Assembly: GCA_017561265.1 (NCBI GenBank)
Contig: JAFZDJ010000013.1
Location: 1-64,000 of the forward strand
From: Bacteroidales bacterium
Lineage (GTDB): Bacteria; Bacteroidota; Bacteroidia; Bacteroidales; UBA932
DNA: 64,000 bases
Direction of reading: 5' to 3'
This document shows positions 51,937-59,988 of the stretch, in pieces. A program made the translations under genes and the position numbers. The stretch's first letter is position 1. The number at the start of each line of letters is the position of its first letter. The notes beneath the pieces are model-generated. The model was not told where the DNA came from. It did no database searches and worked only from the letters and a program-made list of their open reading frames with translations.

Positions 51937-52096
51937 ACTGATAGCGTGGCGGGTATATGATTGATATTCAAGACTTTAACCACAAAGCCTGCATGGCGAG
52001 GAAGGCAGGCTAAACGGCTAAATGATTGAGTATCAAGAAGATAAGCAACACGACAAGTGTGATAATATTGCACAGGTAGGCACAAAGATTCAAAAC

Positions 52097-52978
52097 TTAC
52101 TTGAGTACATCAAACGAGTAGGTGATTCCTATCCTGAACTGATGGTAGGGCCAGTCCTTGAAACCGGACTGATGGTGCAGGACGAGGGAGAGGCGGTTGA
52201 AAGCCCATGAGAGGTTGGTCTTTATGGTCATGGGACGGTCTCCGTCGCCTTCCCATCCCACATATCCTCCAAGGGCAGCATCCGCATTGAAACGTCCTTT
52301 GGTGAATGCCAGCATCGCGCCATACATTACAGCATCGTTCTGCCTGCCGTTGTCGGTCTGCCAGCATAGGAATCCGGAACTGAGCGCGACCCTGAGGTTC
52401 ATATCCGAGCGTGTCAGAATGTCGCGTCCTACTGCCGCATCAAAGAAATAACCCGGGCAGTCATACACTCTGCCCTTGCTGAACGAATTGCCCGAGGCGG
52501 ACTTGAGCGCAGCCCTGATGGCAAGGTCGTATCCATGTCTGTCCTGTTCCAGAATCCTGATGTCGGTACTAACATATGCATCTCCTGAATCCGTTCCTGA
52601 GAGAACACTTACGTCCTCAAGCCGTCTCAACGAATTGACATAAGGGGTCGTCCTGAAATATTCCACCATCGGCATCCACAGGACAAGATTGACCCTGTCG
52701 CTGAACAAAGGAATCGTAAGCTTTGCCGCCAGATCCACGGTAACATCATCGGTCAGATTGTCCGTCATCGTACAGAAGAAACTGTCTGCATAGAGTTCCG
52801 CTACCAGCTTGGATGAGGTCCTTCCGTCCAGCATGTCGGGCACAGGAAAGGCATTTGGGCCGAAATAGGCAGGAGCGACCTTCGATGGCACACTGAGATC
52901 GGGCTTGATTATAGTGGTCTGAGCGAAGGCGGGAATTCCGCACAAAAACAGCAGGACAGCCAGGAAAACACGTTTCAT
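52097..52978 (-). CDS. Putative outer-membrane beta-barrel protein
   Basis: 293 residues, signal peptide at 1-20 (VFLAVLLFLCGIPAFAQ). The mature sequence is a string of amphipathic strands (TVDLAAKLTIPLF, VNLVLWMPMVEYF, YDLAIRAALKSAS, FNADAALGGYVGWEG) and ends in YSFDVLK. A barrel of 10-14 strands would fit. No named family. The gene before it (permease) is one base away, so the pair is one transcript, and a role in envelope transport is possible. Confidence 0.65.
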   Translation of the reverse strand: MKRVFLAVLLFLCGIPAFAQTTIIKPDLSVPSKVAPAYFGPNAFPVPDMLDGRTSSKLVAELYADSFFCTMTDNLTDDVTVDLAAKLTIPLFSDRVNLVLWMPMVEYFRTTPYVNSLRRLEDVSVLSGTDSGDAYVSTDIRILEQDRHGYDLAIRAALKSASGNSFSKGRVYDCPGYFFDAAVGRDILTRSDMNLRVALSSGFLCWQTDNGRQNDAVMYGAMLAFTKGRFNADAALGGYVGWEGDGDRPMTIKTNLSWAFNRLSLVLHHQSGFKDWPYHQFRIGITYSFDVLK

Positions 52979-52979
52979 A

Positions 52980-54077
52980 CTACTTCGGAGCTATCCTGTA
53001 GAGGAATGCGGCAATGACGGCGAAGACAATGTTCGGAAGCCATAGAGCCACTGCAGGAGGCAGGACATCCACATGGACGAACATCTCGCTGAACTTCAGG
53101 AAAAGAATGTAGGTGAATGCAAGGGCGATACCTATACCGATGTTCCATCCGATACCTCCCCTCCTCTTCTTTGAAGAAAGGGCTACTCCCATGATTGTAA
53201 GAATGAACGCAGAGAAAGGAATGGCAAGACGTCTGTTCTTTTCGATGAGAGCCATCTTGACATTGGCATCACCTCTCATCTTCTGCACTCTGATCATCTC
53301 GTCAAGCTCGAAATAGTCCAAGGTCTGAACCGTCTTTTCATTGTAATAGAAGTCCTTGACAGTCAGAGGGATTATAGTATCTAGCTGGAGTCCGCTGCGG
53401 ACATTGTCAGTAAGGTCGGCATTGTATTCGCGGATGAAATATTTCTTGAGCCTCCAGGCCTGTTTAGTTGTGTCATATACAGCCGTCTCAGCCGAAATCT
53501 TGGACACGAGCTTGTTGTCCTCTATCTTCTCGAGAGTGAAGCGATAGGCAGTGTTGTTCCATGAGCTGAATGATTCCGCATAGACGAATTCTCCAGGGGC
53601 AATCTGATAATGGACATTCCTTCCCACACTCTTCGTCTTGTCCTTGAAATACTGGGTTTCGAATTCGACTCGTGTCTTGCTGGCGTCCGGTATGACGAAC
53701 AGATTCAGACCCAAGGAGAAAAGTGCGATGAGGGTCGCGGAGAATATGTATGGAACCATCATCCTATGGAAACTGATACCACAGGAAAGTATGGCGATGA
53801 TCTCGGTGTCGGCGGCCATCTTCGAGGTGAAGAATATGACCGTAATGAACACGAACAGAGGACTGAACATGTTCATGAAGTACGGAACGAAGTTGAGATA
53901 GTAGTCGAAGATGATAGCCCTGAGCGGAGCCTCCTTCTCGACAAAGTCATCGATTCTCTCGCTGATGTCGAAGATGATGACGATGCCGATAATCAGAAGC
54001 AGCGCTATGACGAAGGTGCTTATGAACTTACCGACGATGTATAGGTCTATCTTTCTTGGTCTGAGATCAAACTCCAT
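52980..54077 (-). CDS. LptF/LptG-family permease
   Basis: 365 residues, six membrane helices split by a periplasmic domain: three helices within ~10-125, beta domain ~130-270, three helices ~280-360. FISTFVIALLLIIGIVIIFDISERIDDFVEK and FSPLFVFITVIFFTSKMAADTEIIA are typical of the family that moves lipopolysaccharide out of the inner membrane with LptB. It is the free-standing partner of the permease part fused to Fmt at 46296; LptF and LptG work as a heterodimer. Starts five bases after tgt. Confidence 0.9.
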   Translation of the reverse strand: MEFDLRPRKIDLYIVGKFISTFVIALLLIIGIVIIFDISERIDDFVEKEAPLRAIIFDYYLNFVPYFMNMFSPLFVFITVIFFTSKMAADTEIIAILSCGISFHRMMVPYIFSATLIALFSLGLNLFVIPDASKTRVEFETQYFKDKTKSVGRNVHYQIAPGEFVYAESFSSWNNTAYRFTLEKIEDNKLVSKISAETAVYDTTKQAWRLKKYFIREYNADLTDNVRSGLQLDTIIPLTVKDFYYNEKTVQTLDYFELDEMIRVQKMRGDANVKMALIEKNRRLAIPFSAFILTIMGVALSSKKRRGGIGWNIGIGIALAFTYILFLKFSEMFVHVDVLPPAVALWLPNIVFAVIAAFLYRIAPK

Positions 54078-54082
54078 TTCCG

Positions 54083-55213
54083 TTAAAGTCTAGTGGTTAT
54101 CCTGCGGACTGTCTCGTCCTTCCAGGCCTTGAAATCACCGGCCTTGATATGCTTGCGCGCCTCACGCACAAGATCGAGATAAAATGCAAGGTTGTGTTCG
54201 CTCGCGATCTGTCCTGCGAAAATCTCTCCCGAAACAAAGAGATGACGCACATATGCCTTTGTATATGTATGATCCACGAAGGATGTTCCCTTCGGATCGA
54301 GCGGAGAGAAATCATCCGCCCATTTCTTGTTCTTCATGTTCATTATGCCGTCCCATGTGAAGAGCATGCCGTTTCGGCCGTTGCGGGTCGGCATTACGCA
54401 GTCGAACATGTCCACACCTCTTGCAATGCCTTCGAGAAGGTTGGCCGGCGTGCCTACCCCCATGAGATAACGAGGCTTGTCCTCCGGCATGATCGGACAG
54501 ACAACTTCCAGCATCTCGTACATCTTTTCAGTCGGTTCACCCACGGCAAGGCCTCCGATGGCATATCCTTCACGGTCAAGAGCAGCTGCATGCTCAACTG
54601 CCTCACGACGGAGATCAGGATATACGCAGCCCTGGATGATAGGGAAAAGAGCCTGAGAATATCCGTAAAGAGGCTCGGTCTCGTCGAAATGCTTCACACA
54701 ACGCTCCAGCCACCTCTGAGTCAGCTTGAGCGACTTCTTTGCATAATTGTAGTCAGCATCTCCAGGACAGCATTCGTCAAGAGCCATCACGATGTCGGCT
54801 CCGATGATACGCTGGGTATCCATGTTGTTTTCGGGAGTGAAGATGTGCTTCGATCCGTCAATGTGCGAACGGAATATGCAGCCGTCCTCAGTGAGTTTGC
54901 GGATCGGGCTGAGTGAGAAGACCTGGAATCCGCCGCTGTCGGTGAGGATAGGTCTGTCCCATGATTCGAATTTATGAAGTCCTCCGGCAGCCTTGAGGAC
55001 ATCCAGGCCGGGACGAAGGTAAAGATGATATGTGTTTCCGAGGATGATTTCAGCCTTGATATCATCCTTGAGGTCTCTGTGATATATGCCCTTTACCGAA
55101 CCTACTGTGCCTACAGGCATGAATATAGGCGTCTCGATCTGGCCATGGTCAGTCGTGATGACACCGCATCTGGCAGCGGAATTGGGATCATTATGTGTCT
55201 TGACGAATTTCAT
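54083..55213 (-). CDS. tgt: tRNA-guanine transglycosylase (queuine type)
   Basis: 376 residues from the ATG at 55213 (MKFVKTHNDPNSAARCG). Swaps guanine 34 of Asp, Asn, His and Tyr tRNAs for the queuosine precursor. Catalytic segments TDSGGFQVFSL, ALDECCPGD, GGLAVGEP and FDCVMPTRNGRNG are intact. The zinc site is not: where E. coli Tgt has the C-x-C-x-x-C cluster, this protein reads GTSFVDHTYTKAYVRHLF without a cysteine, though a His remains in SEHNLAFYL. A TATCTTTG element (55232-55239, minus) sits just upstream. Confidence 0.92.
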   Translation of the reverse strand: MKFVKTHNDPNSAARCGVITTDHGQIETPIFMPVGTVGSVKGIYHRDLKDDIKAEIILGNTYHLYLRPGLDVLKAAGGLHKFESWDRPILTDSGGFQVFSLSPIRKLTEDGCIFRSHIDGSKHIFTPENNMDTQRIIGADIVMALDECCPGDADYNYAKKSLKLTQRWLERCVKHFDETEPLYGYSQALFPIIQGCVYPDLRREAVEHAAALDREGYAIGGLAVGEPTEKMYEMLEVVCPIMPEDKPRYLMGVGTPANLLEGIARGVDMFDCVMPTRNGRNGMLFTWDGIMNMKNKKWADDFSPLDPKGTSFVDHTYTKAYVRHLFVSGEIFAGQIASEHNLAFYLDLVREARKHIKAGDFKAWKDETVRRITTRL

Positions 55214-55231
55214 TAAATCTATTTTAACCGT

Positions 55232-55239
55232 CAAAGATA
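55232..55239 (-). promoter_or_regulatory. tgt -7 element TATCTTTG
   Basis: Minus-strand match to TAnnTTTG, 18 bases before the tgt ATG at 55213. It is divergent from the promoter at 55262. Confidence 0.45.
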
Positions 55240-55261
55240 ACAACTTTTAGTCAAAATCTTG

Positions 55262-55269
55262 TATATTTG
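55262..55269 (+). promoter_or_regulatory. -7 element TATATTTG of nucleoside permease gene
   Basis: Full match to TAnnTTTG. The message would start near 55275, which makes the ATG at 55278 nearly leaderless and favours the ATG at 55308. Confidence 0.5.
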
Positions 55270-55307
55270 TTCTTTATATGGAAAGAACAACAAAAAACTC
55301 AATAACC

Positions 55308-56591
55308 ATGAACAAATCGATCAAACTCAGACTCATTGTGATGAACATCATCCAGTGGGCGGTATGGGGAGCATACCTGACATCCATGGGAAGCTACCTG
55401 GCTTCTGTCGGACTGGCCACCCGTATCGGAATCTTCTATGCCATGCAGGGCATCGTATCCATCTTCATGCCTACCCTCATGGGTATCGTAGCGGACAAGT
55501 TCATCCCTGCACAGAGACTTCTCGGACTTTGCCACGGCATCGCAGGTGCGGCCATGGCCGGAGCCGGACTTTATGGAATGACTGCAGGAACTGACGTTTC
55601 ATTCGGTATCCTTTTCGGCCTTTATGCTGTCAGCGTGGCATTCTACATGCCGACGATCGCGCTTTCAAACTCCGTAGCATTCAACATCCTGGAGCAGAAC
55701 GGATATGACACAGTCAAGGACTTCCCTCCTATCCGCGTATTCGGAACCATCGGATTCATCTGCGCCATGCTCTTCGTCAACTTCATGACCAACGGCAACG
55801 GAGTACAGTACCAGCACTCTTACAACCAGTTCATCGTTTCCGGAGTACTCGGCCTGACAATGCTCGTATACTGCTTCACTCTTCCGAACTGCCCTTGCAA
55901 TGCATCTTCGGCAGAAGGACAGACAATGGCGGAGCGCTTCGGTCTGGATGCATTCAAACTGTTCAAGGACAGGCAGATGGCTATATTCTTCATATTCTCA
56001 ATGCTCCTCGGAGTGGCTCTCCAGATCACCAACGGATTTGCCAACCCGTTCATCTCACACTTCAAGGAAGTTCCTGAATTCGCACAGACATGGGGTGCAA
56101 GAAATGCAAATGCCCTTATTTCAATATCTCAGGTATCAGAGACACTCGGTATCCTTCTCATTCCGATCGTAATGAAAATCTTCGGAATCAAGAGAGTCAT
56201 GCTCATCGCAATGTTCGCATGGGTTCTCCGTTTCGGCCTCTTCGGAGCAGGAAATCCAGGATCAGGAGTATGGATGCTCATTCTCTCGATGATCGTATAC
56301 GGAGTCGCTTTCGACTTCTTCAACATCTCCGGAGCTCTCTACACCAACATGCGCACTAGCGAAAAGCTTCAGAACAGCGCACAGGGTCTTTTCATGCTCA
56401 TGACCAACGGTATCGGAGCAACCATCGGAACCCTCAGCGCACAGGCCGTTGTGAATCACTTCGTCTACAATGCAGCCGAGCCGAACTGGAGCGCCGCATG
56501 GTATGTATTCGCAGCCTACGCAATGGTAGTGGCCATCCTCTTCATGTTCCTCTTCAAGGAGCCTAAGGACAGCAACGCAAAGATTGCATAA
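55308..56591 (+). CDS. Nucleoside:H+ symporter family permease (MFS)
   Basis: 427 residues from ATG 55308, chosen over 55278 because of the promoter position. About 12 helices; MNIIQWAVWGAYLTSMGSYL, PTLMGIVADKFIP and FPPIRVFGTIGFI are typical of the NupG/XapB family (nucleoside_tran). It imports nucleosides with protons. A perfect bidirectional terminator follows. Confidence 0.88.
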   Translation: MNKSIKLRLIVMNIIQWAVWGAYLTSMGSYLASVGLATRIGIFYAMQGIVSIFMPTLMGIVADKFIPAQRLLGLCHGIAGAAMAGAGLYGMTAGTDVSFGILFGLYAVSVAFYMPTIALSNSVAFNILEQNGYDTVKDFPPIRVFGTIGFICAMLFVNFMTNGNGVQYQHSYNQFIVSGVLGLTMLVYCFTLPNCPCNASSAEGQTMAERFGLDAFKLFKDRQMAIFFIFSMLLGVALQITNGFANPFISHFKEVPEFAQTWGARNANALISISQVSETLGILLIPIVMKIFGIKRVMLIAMFAWVLRFGLFGAGNPGSGVWMLILSMIVYGVAFDFFNISGALYTNMRTSEKLQNSAQGLFMLMTNGIGATIGTLSAQAVVNHFVYNAAEPNWSAAWYVFAAYAMVVAILFMFLFKEPKDSNAKIA

Positions 56592-56600
56592 TCTTATAAT

Positions 56601-56640
56601 AAAAAGCAGCAGAGCTACATATGTAGCTCTGCTGCTTTTT
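56601..56640. terminator. Bidirectional terminator, perfect 40-bp palindrome
   Basis: Five A, GCAGCAGAGCTACAT, its exact complement, and five T; one more T follows. It separates the converging permease and M3 peptidase genes. Confidence 0.93.
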
Positions 56641-56653
56641 TATTCCCAGATCT

Positions 56654-58747
56654 TTACTTTGTCAATCCGAGCTTTTCCATCAGTGCCTCAGGCTGTGGAT
56701 CATGACCACGGAAGTTGCGGTAGATCACTGCAGCGTCCTCTGCACCACCCTTCTCAAGGATGTTCTTACGGAATGAGTTAGAAACCTCTGTATTGAAGAT
56801 TCCCTTCTCCTTGAAGAGCGAGAATGCATCTGCCTCAAGAACCTCAGCCCACTTGTAAGAGTAGTATCCTGCCGAGTATCCGCCAGAGAAGATATGAGAG
56901 AATGAAGGAGAGAATGATGCACCTGCAACAGCCGGCATTACAGCGTATGGTGCAAGCGTCTTCTGCTCGAAATCTACAGTACTTTCAGACGGAAGCTCTG
57001 TAAGCGAATGCCAAGCCATATCGAGATAACCGTAATGGAGCTGGCGTACCTGAGCATATCCGGCGAGATAGTTCTTTGCAGCCACGACCTTCTCAATGAG
57101 CTCTGCAGGGATAGGCTCGCCTGTCTGATAATGCTTTGCAAATGAGTTGAGATACTCAGGCTCGAATGCCCAGTTCTCCATGATCTGCGAAGGAAGCTCC
57201 ACGAAGTCACGTGAAACGCTTGTACCGGTAAGTGAAGGATAACGTCCCTCTGCGAAGATTCCATGAAGTGCATGGCCGAACTCGTGGAGGAATGTTGTGA
57301 GCTCATCATGAGTAATGAGTGCCGGAGCATCTGCTGTAGGCTTTGTGAAGTTGCATACGATTGTGATGAAAGGTCTGTACTCCACACCGTTCATGATGCT
57401 CTGTCCGCGGAACTCTGTCATCCATGCACCGCCTCTCTTGCTTGCACGTGGGAAGAAGTCGGCATAGAAGAGGGCGAGATGCCTTCCGTCCGCATCATTC
57501 ACCTGGTACACCTTCACATCCTCATGATATACAGGGACATTGTCAAGCTCCTTGAAGCTGATGCCGTAAAGACGTGATGCAAGTCCGAAAACTGCATCGA
57601 TGCAGCTCTCAAGCTGGAAATATGGCTTGAGTTCCTCTGCGCTGAGTGAATATTCAGCCTGCTGATACTTCTCTGACCAGTAGCTGAAATCCCATGACTC
57701 GAGCTGTGAACCCTGGAAGCCGTTCTTCTTCGCGTATGCAAGTACATCTGCTACATCCTTCTTTGCGAAAGGCATAGAAGGCTCGAGAAGATTCTTGATG
57801 AACTCGTTAACAGTAGCCTTGCTCTTTGCCATACGCTCCTCAAGAGCATAGTCAGCATATGTCTCATAGCCGAGGATGTTGGCGATCTTGATTCTGAGGT
57901 CAACGATCTTCTTGACGATCTCTGTGTTATCGAACTCACCTCCGACTGCTCTTGTGTTGTAAGCTGTCCATATATCCTTGCGGAGTTCACGGTTCTCGCT
58001 GTACTTGAGGAAAGGGCTGTAGCTTGGTGCATCGAGGGTGAACGCCCATCCCTCAAGACCCTTCTCAGCTGCTGTCTCTGCAGCCATAGTCCTTACAAAA
58101 TCAGGAAGACCGGCAAGATCTGCCTCGTCTGTGATGTTGAGGACATAGGCATTTGTAGCGGCAAGCACATTTCTGCTGAACTGGAGGGTAAGGAGTGAAA
58201 GCTCCTCAGACCACTTGCTGTAAACCTCCTTGTCCTCGTCAGAAAGGTTGGCACCGCCACGTACGAATCCCTTGTAATTGTCTTCAAGAAGCTTGAGCTG
58301 GTCTGTAGCAAGTCCGAGCTCGTCCTTCTTCTCATAAACTGCCTTCACCTTCTCGAAGAGAGGTGCATTGAGCGAAACATACATAGAATAGTCATTCAGC
58401 ATCGGAGAAATCTGCTCCGCGATCTGCTGCATCTCATCATTTGTATTCGCTTCCATAAGAGCATAGAACACGCTTGCCACCTTATTGAGTGTCTGGCCTG
58501 CATATTCCATAGCCTCGATTGTGTTCTCGAATGTAGGCTCTTCTTCATTTGCCACGATGGCATCGATCTCGGCCTTGGCCTCTGCGATACCTGCCTCGAA
58601 TGCAGGAAGATAGTGCTCATTCTTGATCTTGTCGAATTCCGGAGCGCCGAACGGAGCGGCCGACTCCCTGAGGAAAGGATTTTCCATGTTGCTGCAACTG
58701 CTGATTAATGCAAGCGCTGCGCCTGCGATAAGTAGTTTTTTTGTCAT
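56654..58747 (-). CDS. dcp: M3 family metallopeptidase, exported lipoprotein (Dcp-like)
   Basis: 697 residues with lipobox LISSC (Cys18). The M3 zinc motif HEFGHALHG (~487-495) is intact, followed by the distal Glu region ENWAFEPEY; the C-terminal HIFSGGYSAGYYSYKWAEVLEAD segment is typical of peptidyl-dipeptidase Dcp. It removes dipeptides from the C-terminus of short peptides, here probably in the periplasm, as in other Bacteroidota. Single gene between the terminator and the zinc-finger gene. Confidence 0.93.
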   Translation of the reverse strand: MTKKLLIAGAALALISSCSNMENPFLRESAAPFGAPEFDKIKNEHYLPAFEAGIAEAKAEIDAIVANEEEPTFENTIEAMEYAGQTLNKVASVFYALMEANTNDEMQQIAEQISPMLNDYSMYVSLNAPLFEKVKAVYEKKDELGLATDQLKLLEDNYKGFVRGGANLSDEDKEVYSKWSEELSLLTLQFSRNVLAATNAYVLNITDEADLAGLPDFVRTMAAETAAEKGLEGWAFTLDAPSYSPFLKYSENRELRKDIWTAYNTRAVGGEFDNTEIVKKIVDLRIKIANILGYETYADYALEERMAKSKATVNEFIKNLLEPSMPFAKKDVADVLAYAKKNGFQGSQLESWDFSYWSEKYQQAEYSLSAEELKPYFQLESCIDAVFGLASRLYGISFKELDNVPVYHEDVKVYQVNDADGRHLALFYADFFPRASKRGGAWMTEFRGQSIMNGVEYRPFITIVCNFTKPTADAPALITHDELTTFLHEFGHALHGIFAEGRYPSLTGTSVSRDFVELPSQIMENWAFEPEYLNSFAKHYQTGEPIPAELIEKVVAAKNYLAGYAQVRQLHYGYLDMAWHSLTELPSESTVDFEQKTLAPYAVMPAVAGASFSPSFSHIFSGGYSAGYYSYKWAEVLEADAFSLFKEKGIFNTEVSNSFRKNILEKGGAEDAAVIYRNFRGHDPQPEALMEKLGLTK

Positions 58748-58764
58748 AAGATATTGATGAATAA

Positions 58765-59181
58765 TTAGTCTTCAGTTTCCATACCAGCCCGCAAATTTAC
58801 TGAAAGATTCTGAATTTTCATTATCGAGAACAGTCTTGTCTTCGTCATCACATATTTTATGTCGTAACAGGTGAACTCATCATGCTTTCCATATCTTCTA
58901 TAAGAGGTCACTATTCCGGGGGTAAATCCGGCAGCAGTCAGATCCATCAGGTCTGCAGACGTAACACCTGATCTGATAAGTTCGTTCAGGATTTCATAAT
59001 TCCTGTTGATGATGGCTATCACCTTGTTGCGGAATGTCCTTCCTGCTCTGGCCTGATTGTTATGATAGCTGGTCTTGCATTCATCACAGCAGAACTTCTT
59101 GTCTGTCCGACCGTAGCGTATCCTGCTGCCGCATTCCAGACACATAGGTGTGTGCCGTACATACTTCTTTTCATAATCCAT
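58765..59181 (-). CDS. Small zinc-finger protein
   Basis: 138 residues from the ATG at 59181 (MDYEKKYVRHTPMC); nine more upstream codons are possible but less likely. N-terminal zinc ribbon C-x2-C...C-x3-C (CLECGSRIRYGRTDKKFCCDEC, Cys ~15-36), then a helical part and a beta-type C-terminus. Similar small proteins are widespread in Bacteroidales as unknowns; RNA or DNA binding is plausible from the ribbon. It has its own upstream region. Confidence 0.7.
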   Translation of the reverse strand: MDYEKKYVRHTPMCLECGSRIRYGRTDKKFCCDECKTSYHNNQARAGRTFRNKVIAIINRNYEILNELIRSGVTSADLMDLTAAGFTPGIVTSYRRYGKHDEFTCYDIKYVMTKTRLFSIMKIQNLSVNLRAGMETED

Positions 59182-59500
59182 ACGATACTTTTTATATATA
59201 GTATGCAAATTTCATATGCCCGTGCGGTTCATACAATATGGAAATGAAGGTTTTTCTTTTTCTTTAAGAAAGTTTTTCTCTTTTTTAAAAGCACAGGATC
59301 TTAAAATAAATTTATGTCTGTTAAAAAAAGATCAATGCACATGTCAAAAAAAGCAAAAGTTTAAAAATAAAGAAAAACATGAGAATCAGAAGGCAGTCAG
59401 ATGATGCTGCATATCAGGATTTTGCCTTACTTTGTCCTCAACCTACCAAGCGCGCATAAGATGTGGGGATGAGAAGTTTAACATTAATGGAGAAAATCTT
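59182..59500. other. AT-rich intergenic region with T-rich and A-rich tracts
   Basis: No gene seen. Contains long T-rich (59246-59287) and A-rich (59316-59385) runs and must hold the divergent promoters of the zinc-finger and SSB-like genes. No full TAnnTTTG element was found close to the SSB-like start. Confidence 0.5.
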
Positions 59501-59839
59501 ATGGATCATCTGAACAGGATAGAGCTCCGGGGACGTATCGGCACCATACGCACGAACGAATTCAACGGGAGCAAGGTCACGAACTTTTCCGTAGTGACCG
59601 AATATCTCTACAAGACAAGGGACGGGAATGCCGTATCCGAGACCACATGGTTCAACGTAGCGGCATGGCACAGCAAGGACATGCCTGACTTTGAAAGGCT
59701 TGCCAAAGGCATGCCCATATACGTATCAGGAAGAATGCGGACATCCAGATATATGTCTGCAGACGGTGTAGAAAGGCAATATTACGAGATACTGGCATCC
59801 AAAGTCAGGTTCGTCGAGGAAGGCTCAGAAGCCGGCTGA
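59501..59839 (+). CDS. Single-stranded DNA-binding protein-like (SSB/PriB fold)
   Basis: 112 residues from ATG 59501 (MDHLNRIELRGRIG); the longer frame from 59432 adds unrelated residues. OB-fold pattern of SSB: ELRGRIGTIRT, VTNFSVVTEY, ETTWFNVAAW and MPIYVSGRMRTSRYMSADGVERQYYEI. It lacks the acidic C-terminal tail of a main replicative SSB, so it may be a secondary SSB for repair, uptake or plasmid-type DNA. A hairpin terminator follows. Confidence 0.82.
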   Translation: MDHLNRIELRGRIGTIRTNEFNGSKVTNFSVVTEYLYKTRDGNAVSETTWFNVAAWHSKDMPDFERLAKGMPIYVSGRMRTSRYMSADGVERQYYEILASKVRFVEEGSEAG

Positions 59840-59864
59840 TAGGACTAGAGAAAGAATATGCATG

Positions 59865-59892
59865 GGGCTGCGATACCACTCGTAGCCCTTTT
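59865..59892 (+). terminator. Terminator after SSB-like gene
   Basis: GGGCTGCGA (59865-59873), six-base loop, TCGTAGCCC (59880-59888), with one G-T pair, followed by TTTTATT. Confidence 0.8.
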
Positions 59893-59924
59893 ATTGCATT
59901 TCGTCGCATCCATTATTTAAAAGG

Positions 59925-59955
59925 TTGAAATTACAAATTATTTACGGTATATTCG
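59925..59955 (+). promoter_or_regulatory. pflB promoter
   Basis: TTG (59925-59927), 20-base spacer, TATATTCG (59948-59955, one mismatch to TAnnTTTG), 33 bases before the pflB start. Confidence 0.45.
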
Positions 59956-59988
59956 CGCCCGTTTTTAAGAAGAGTAAATTACAGTTTT

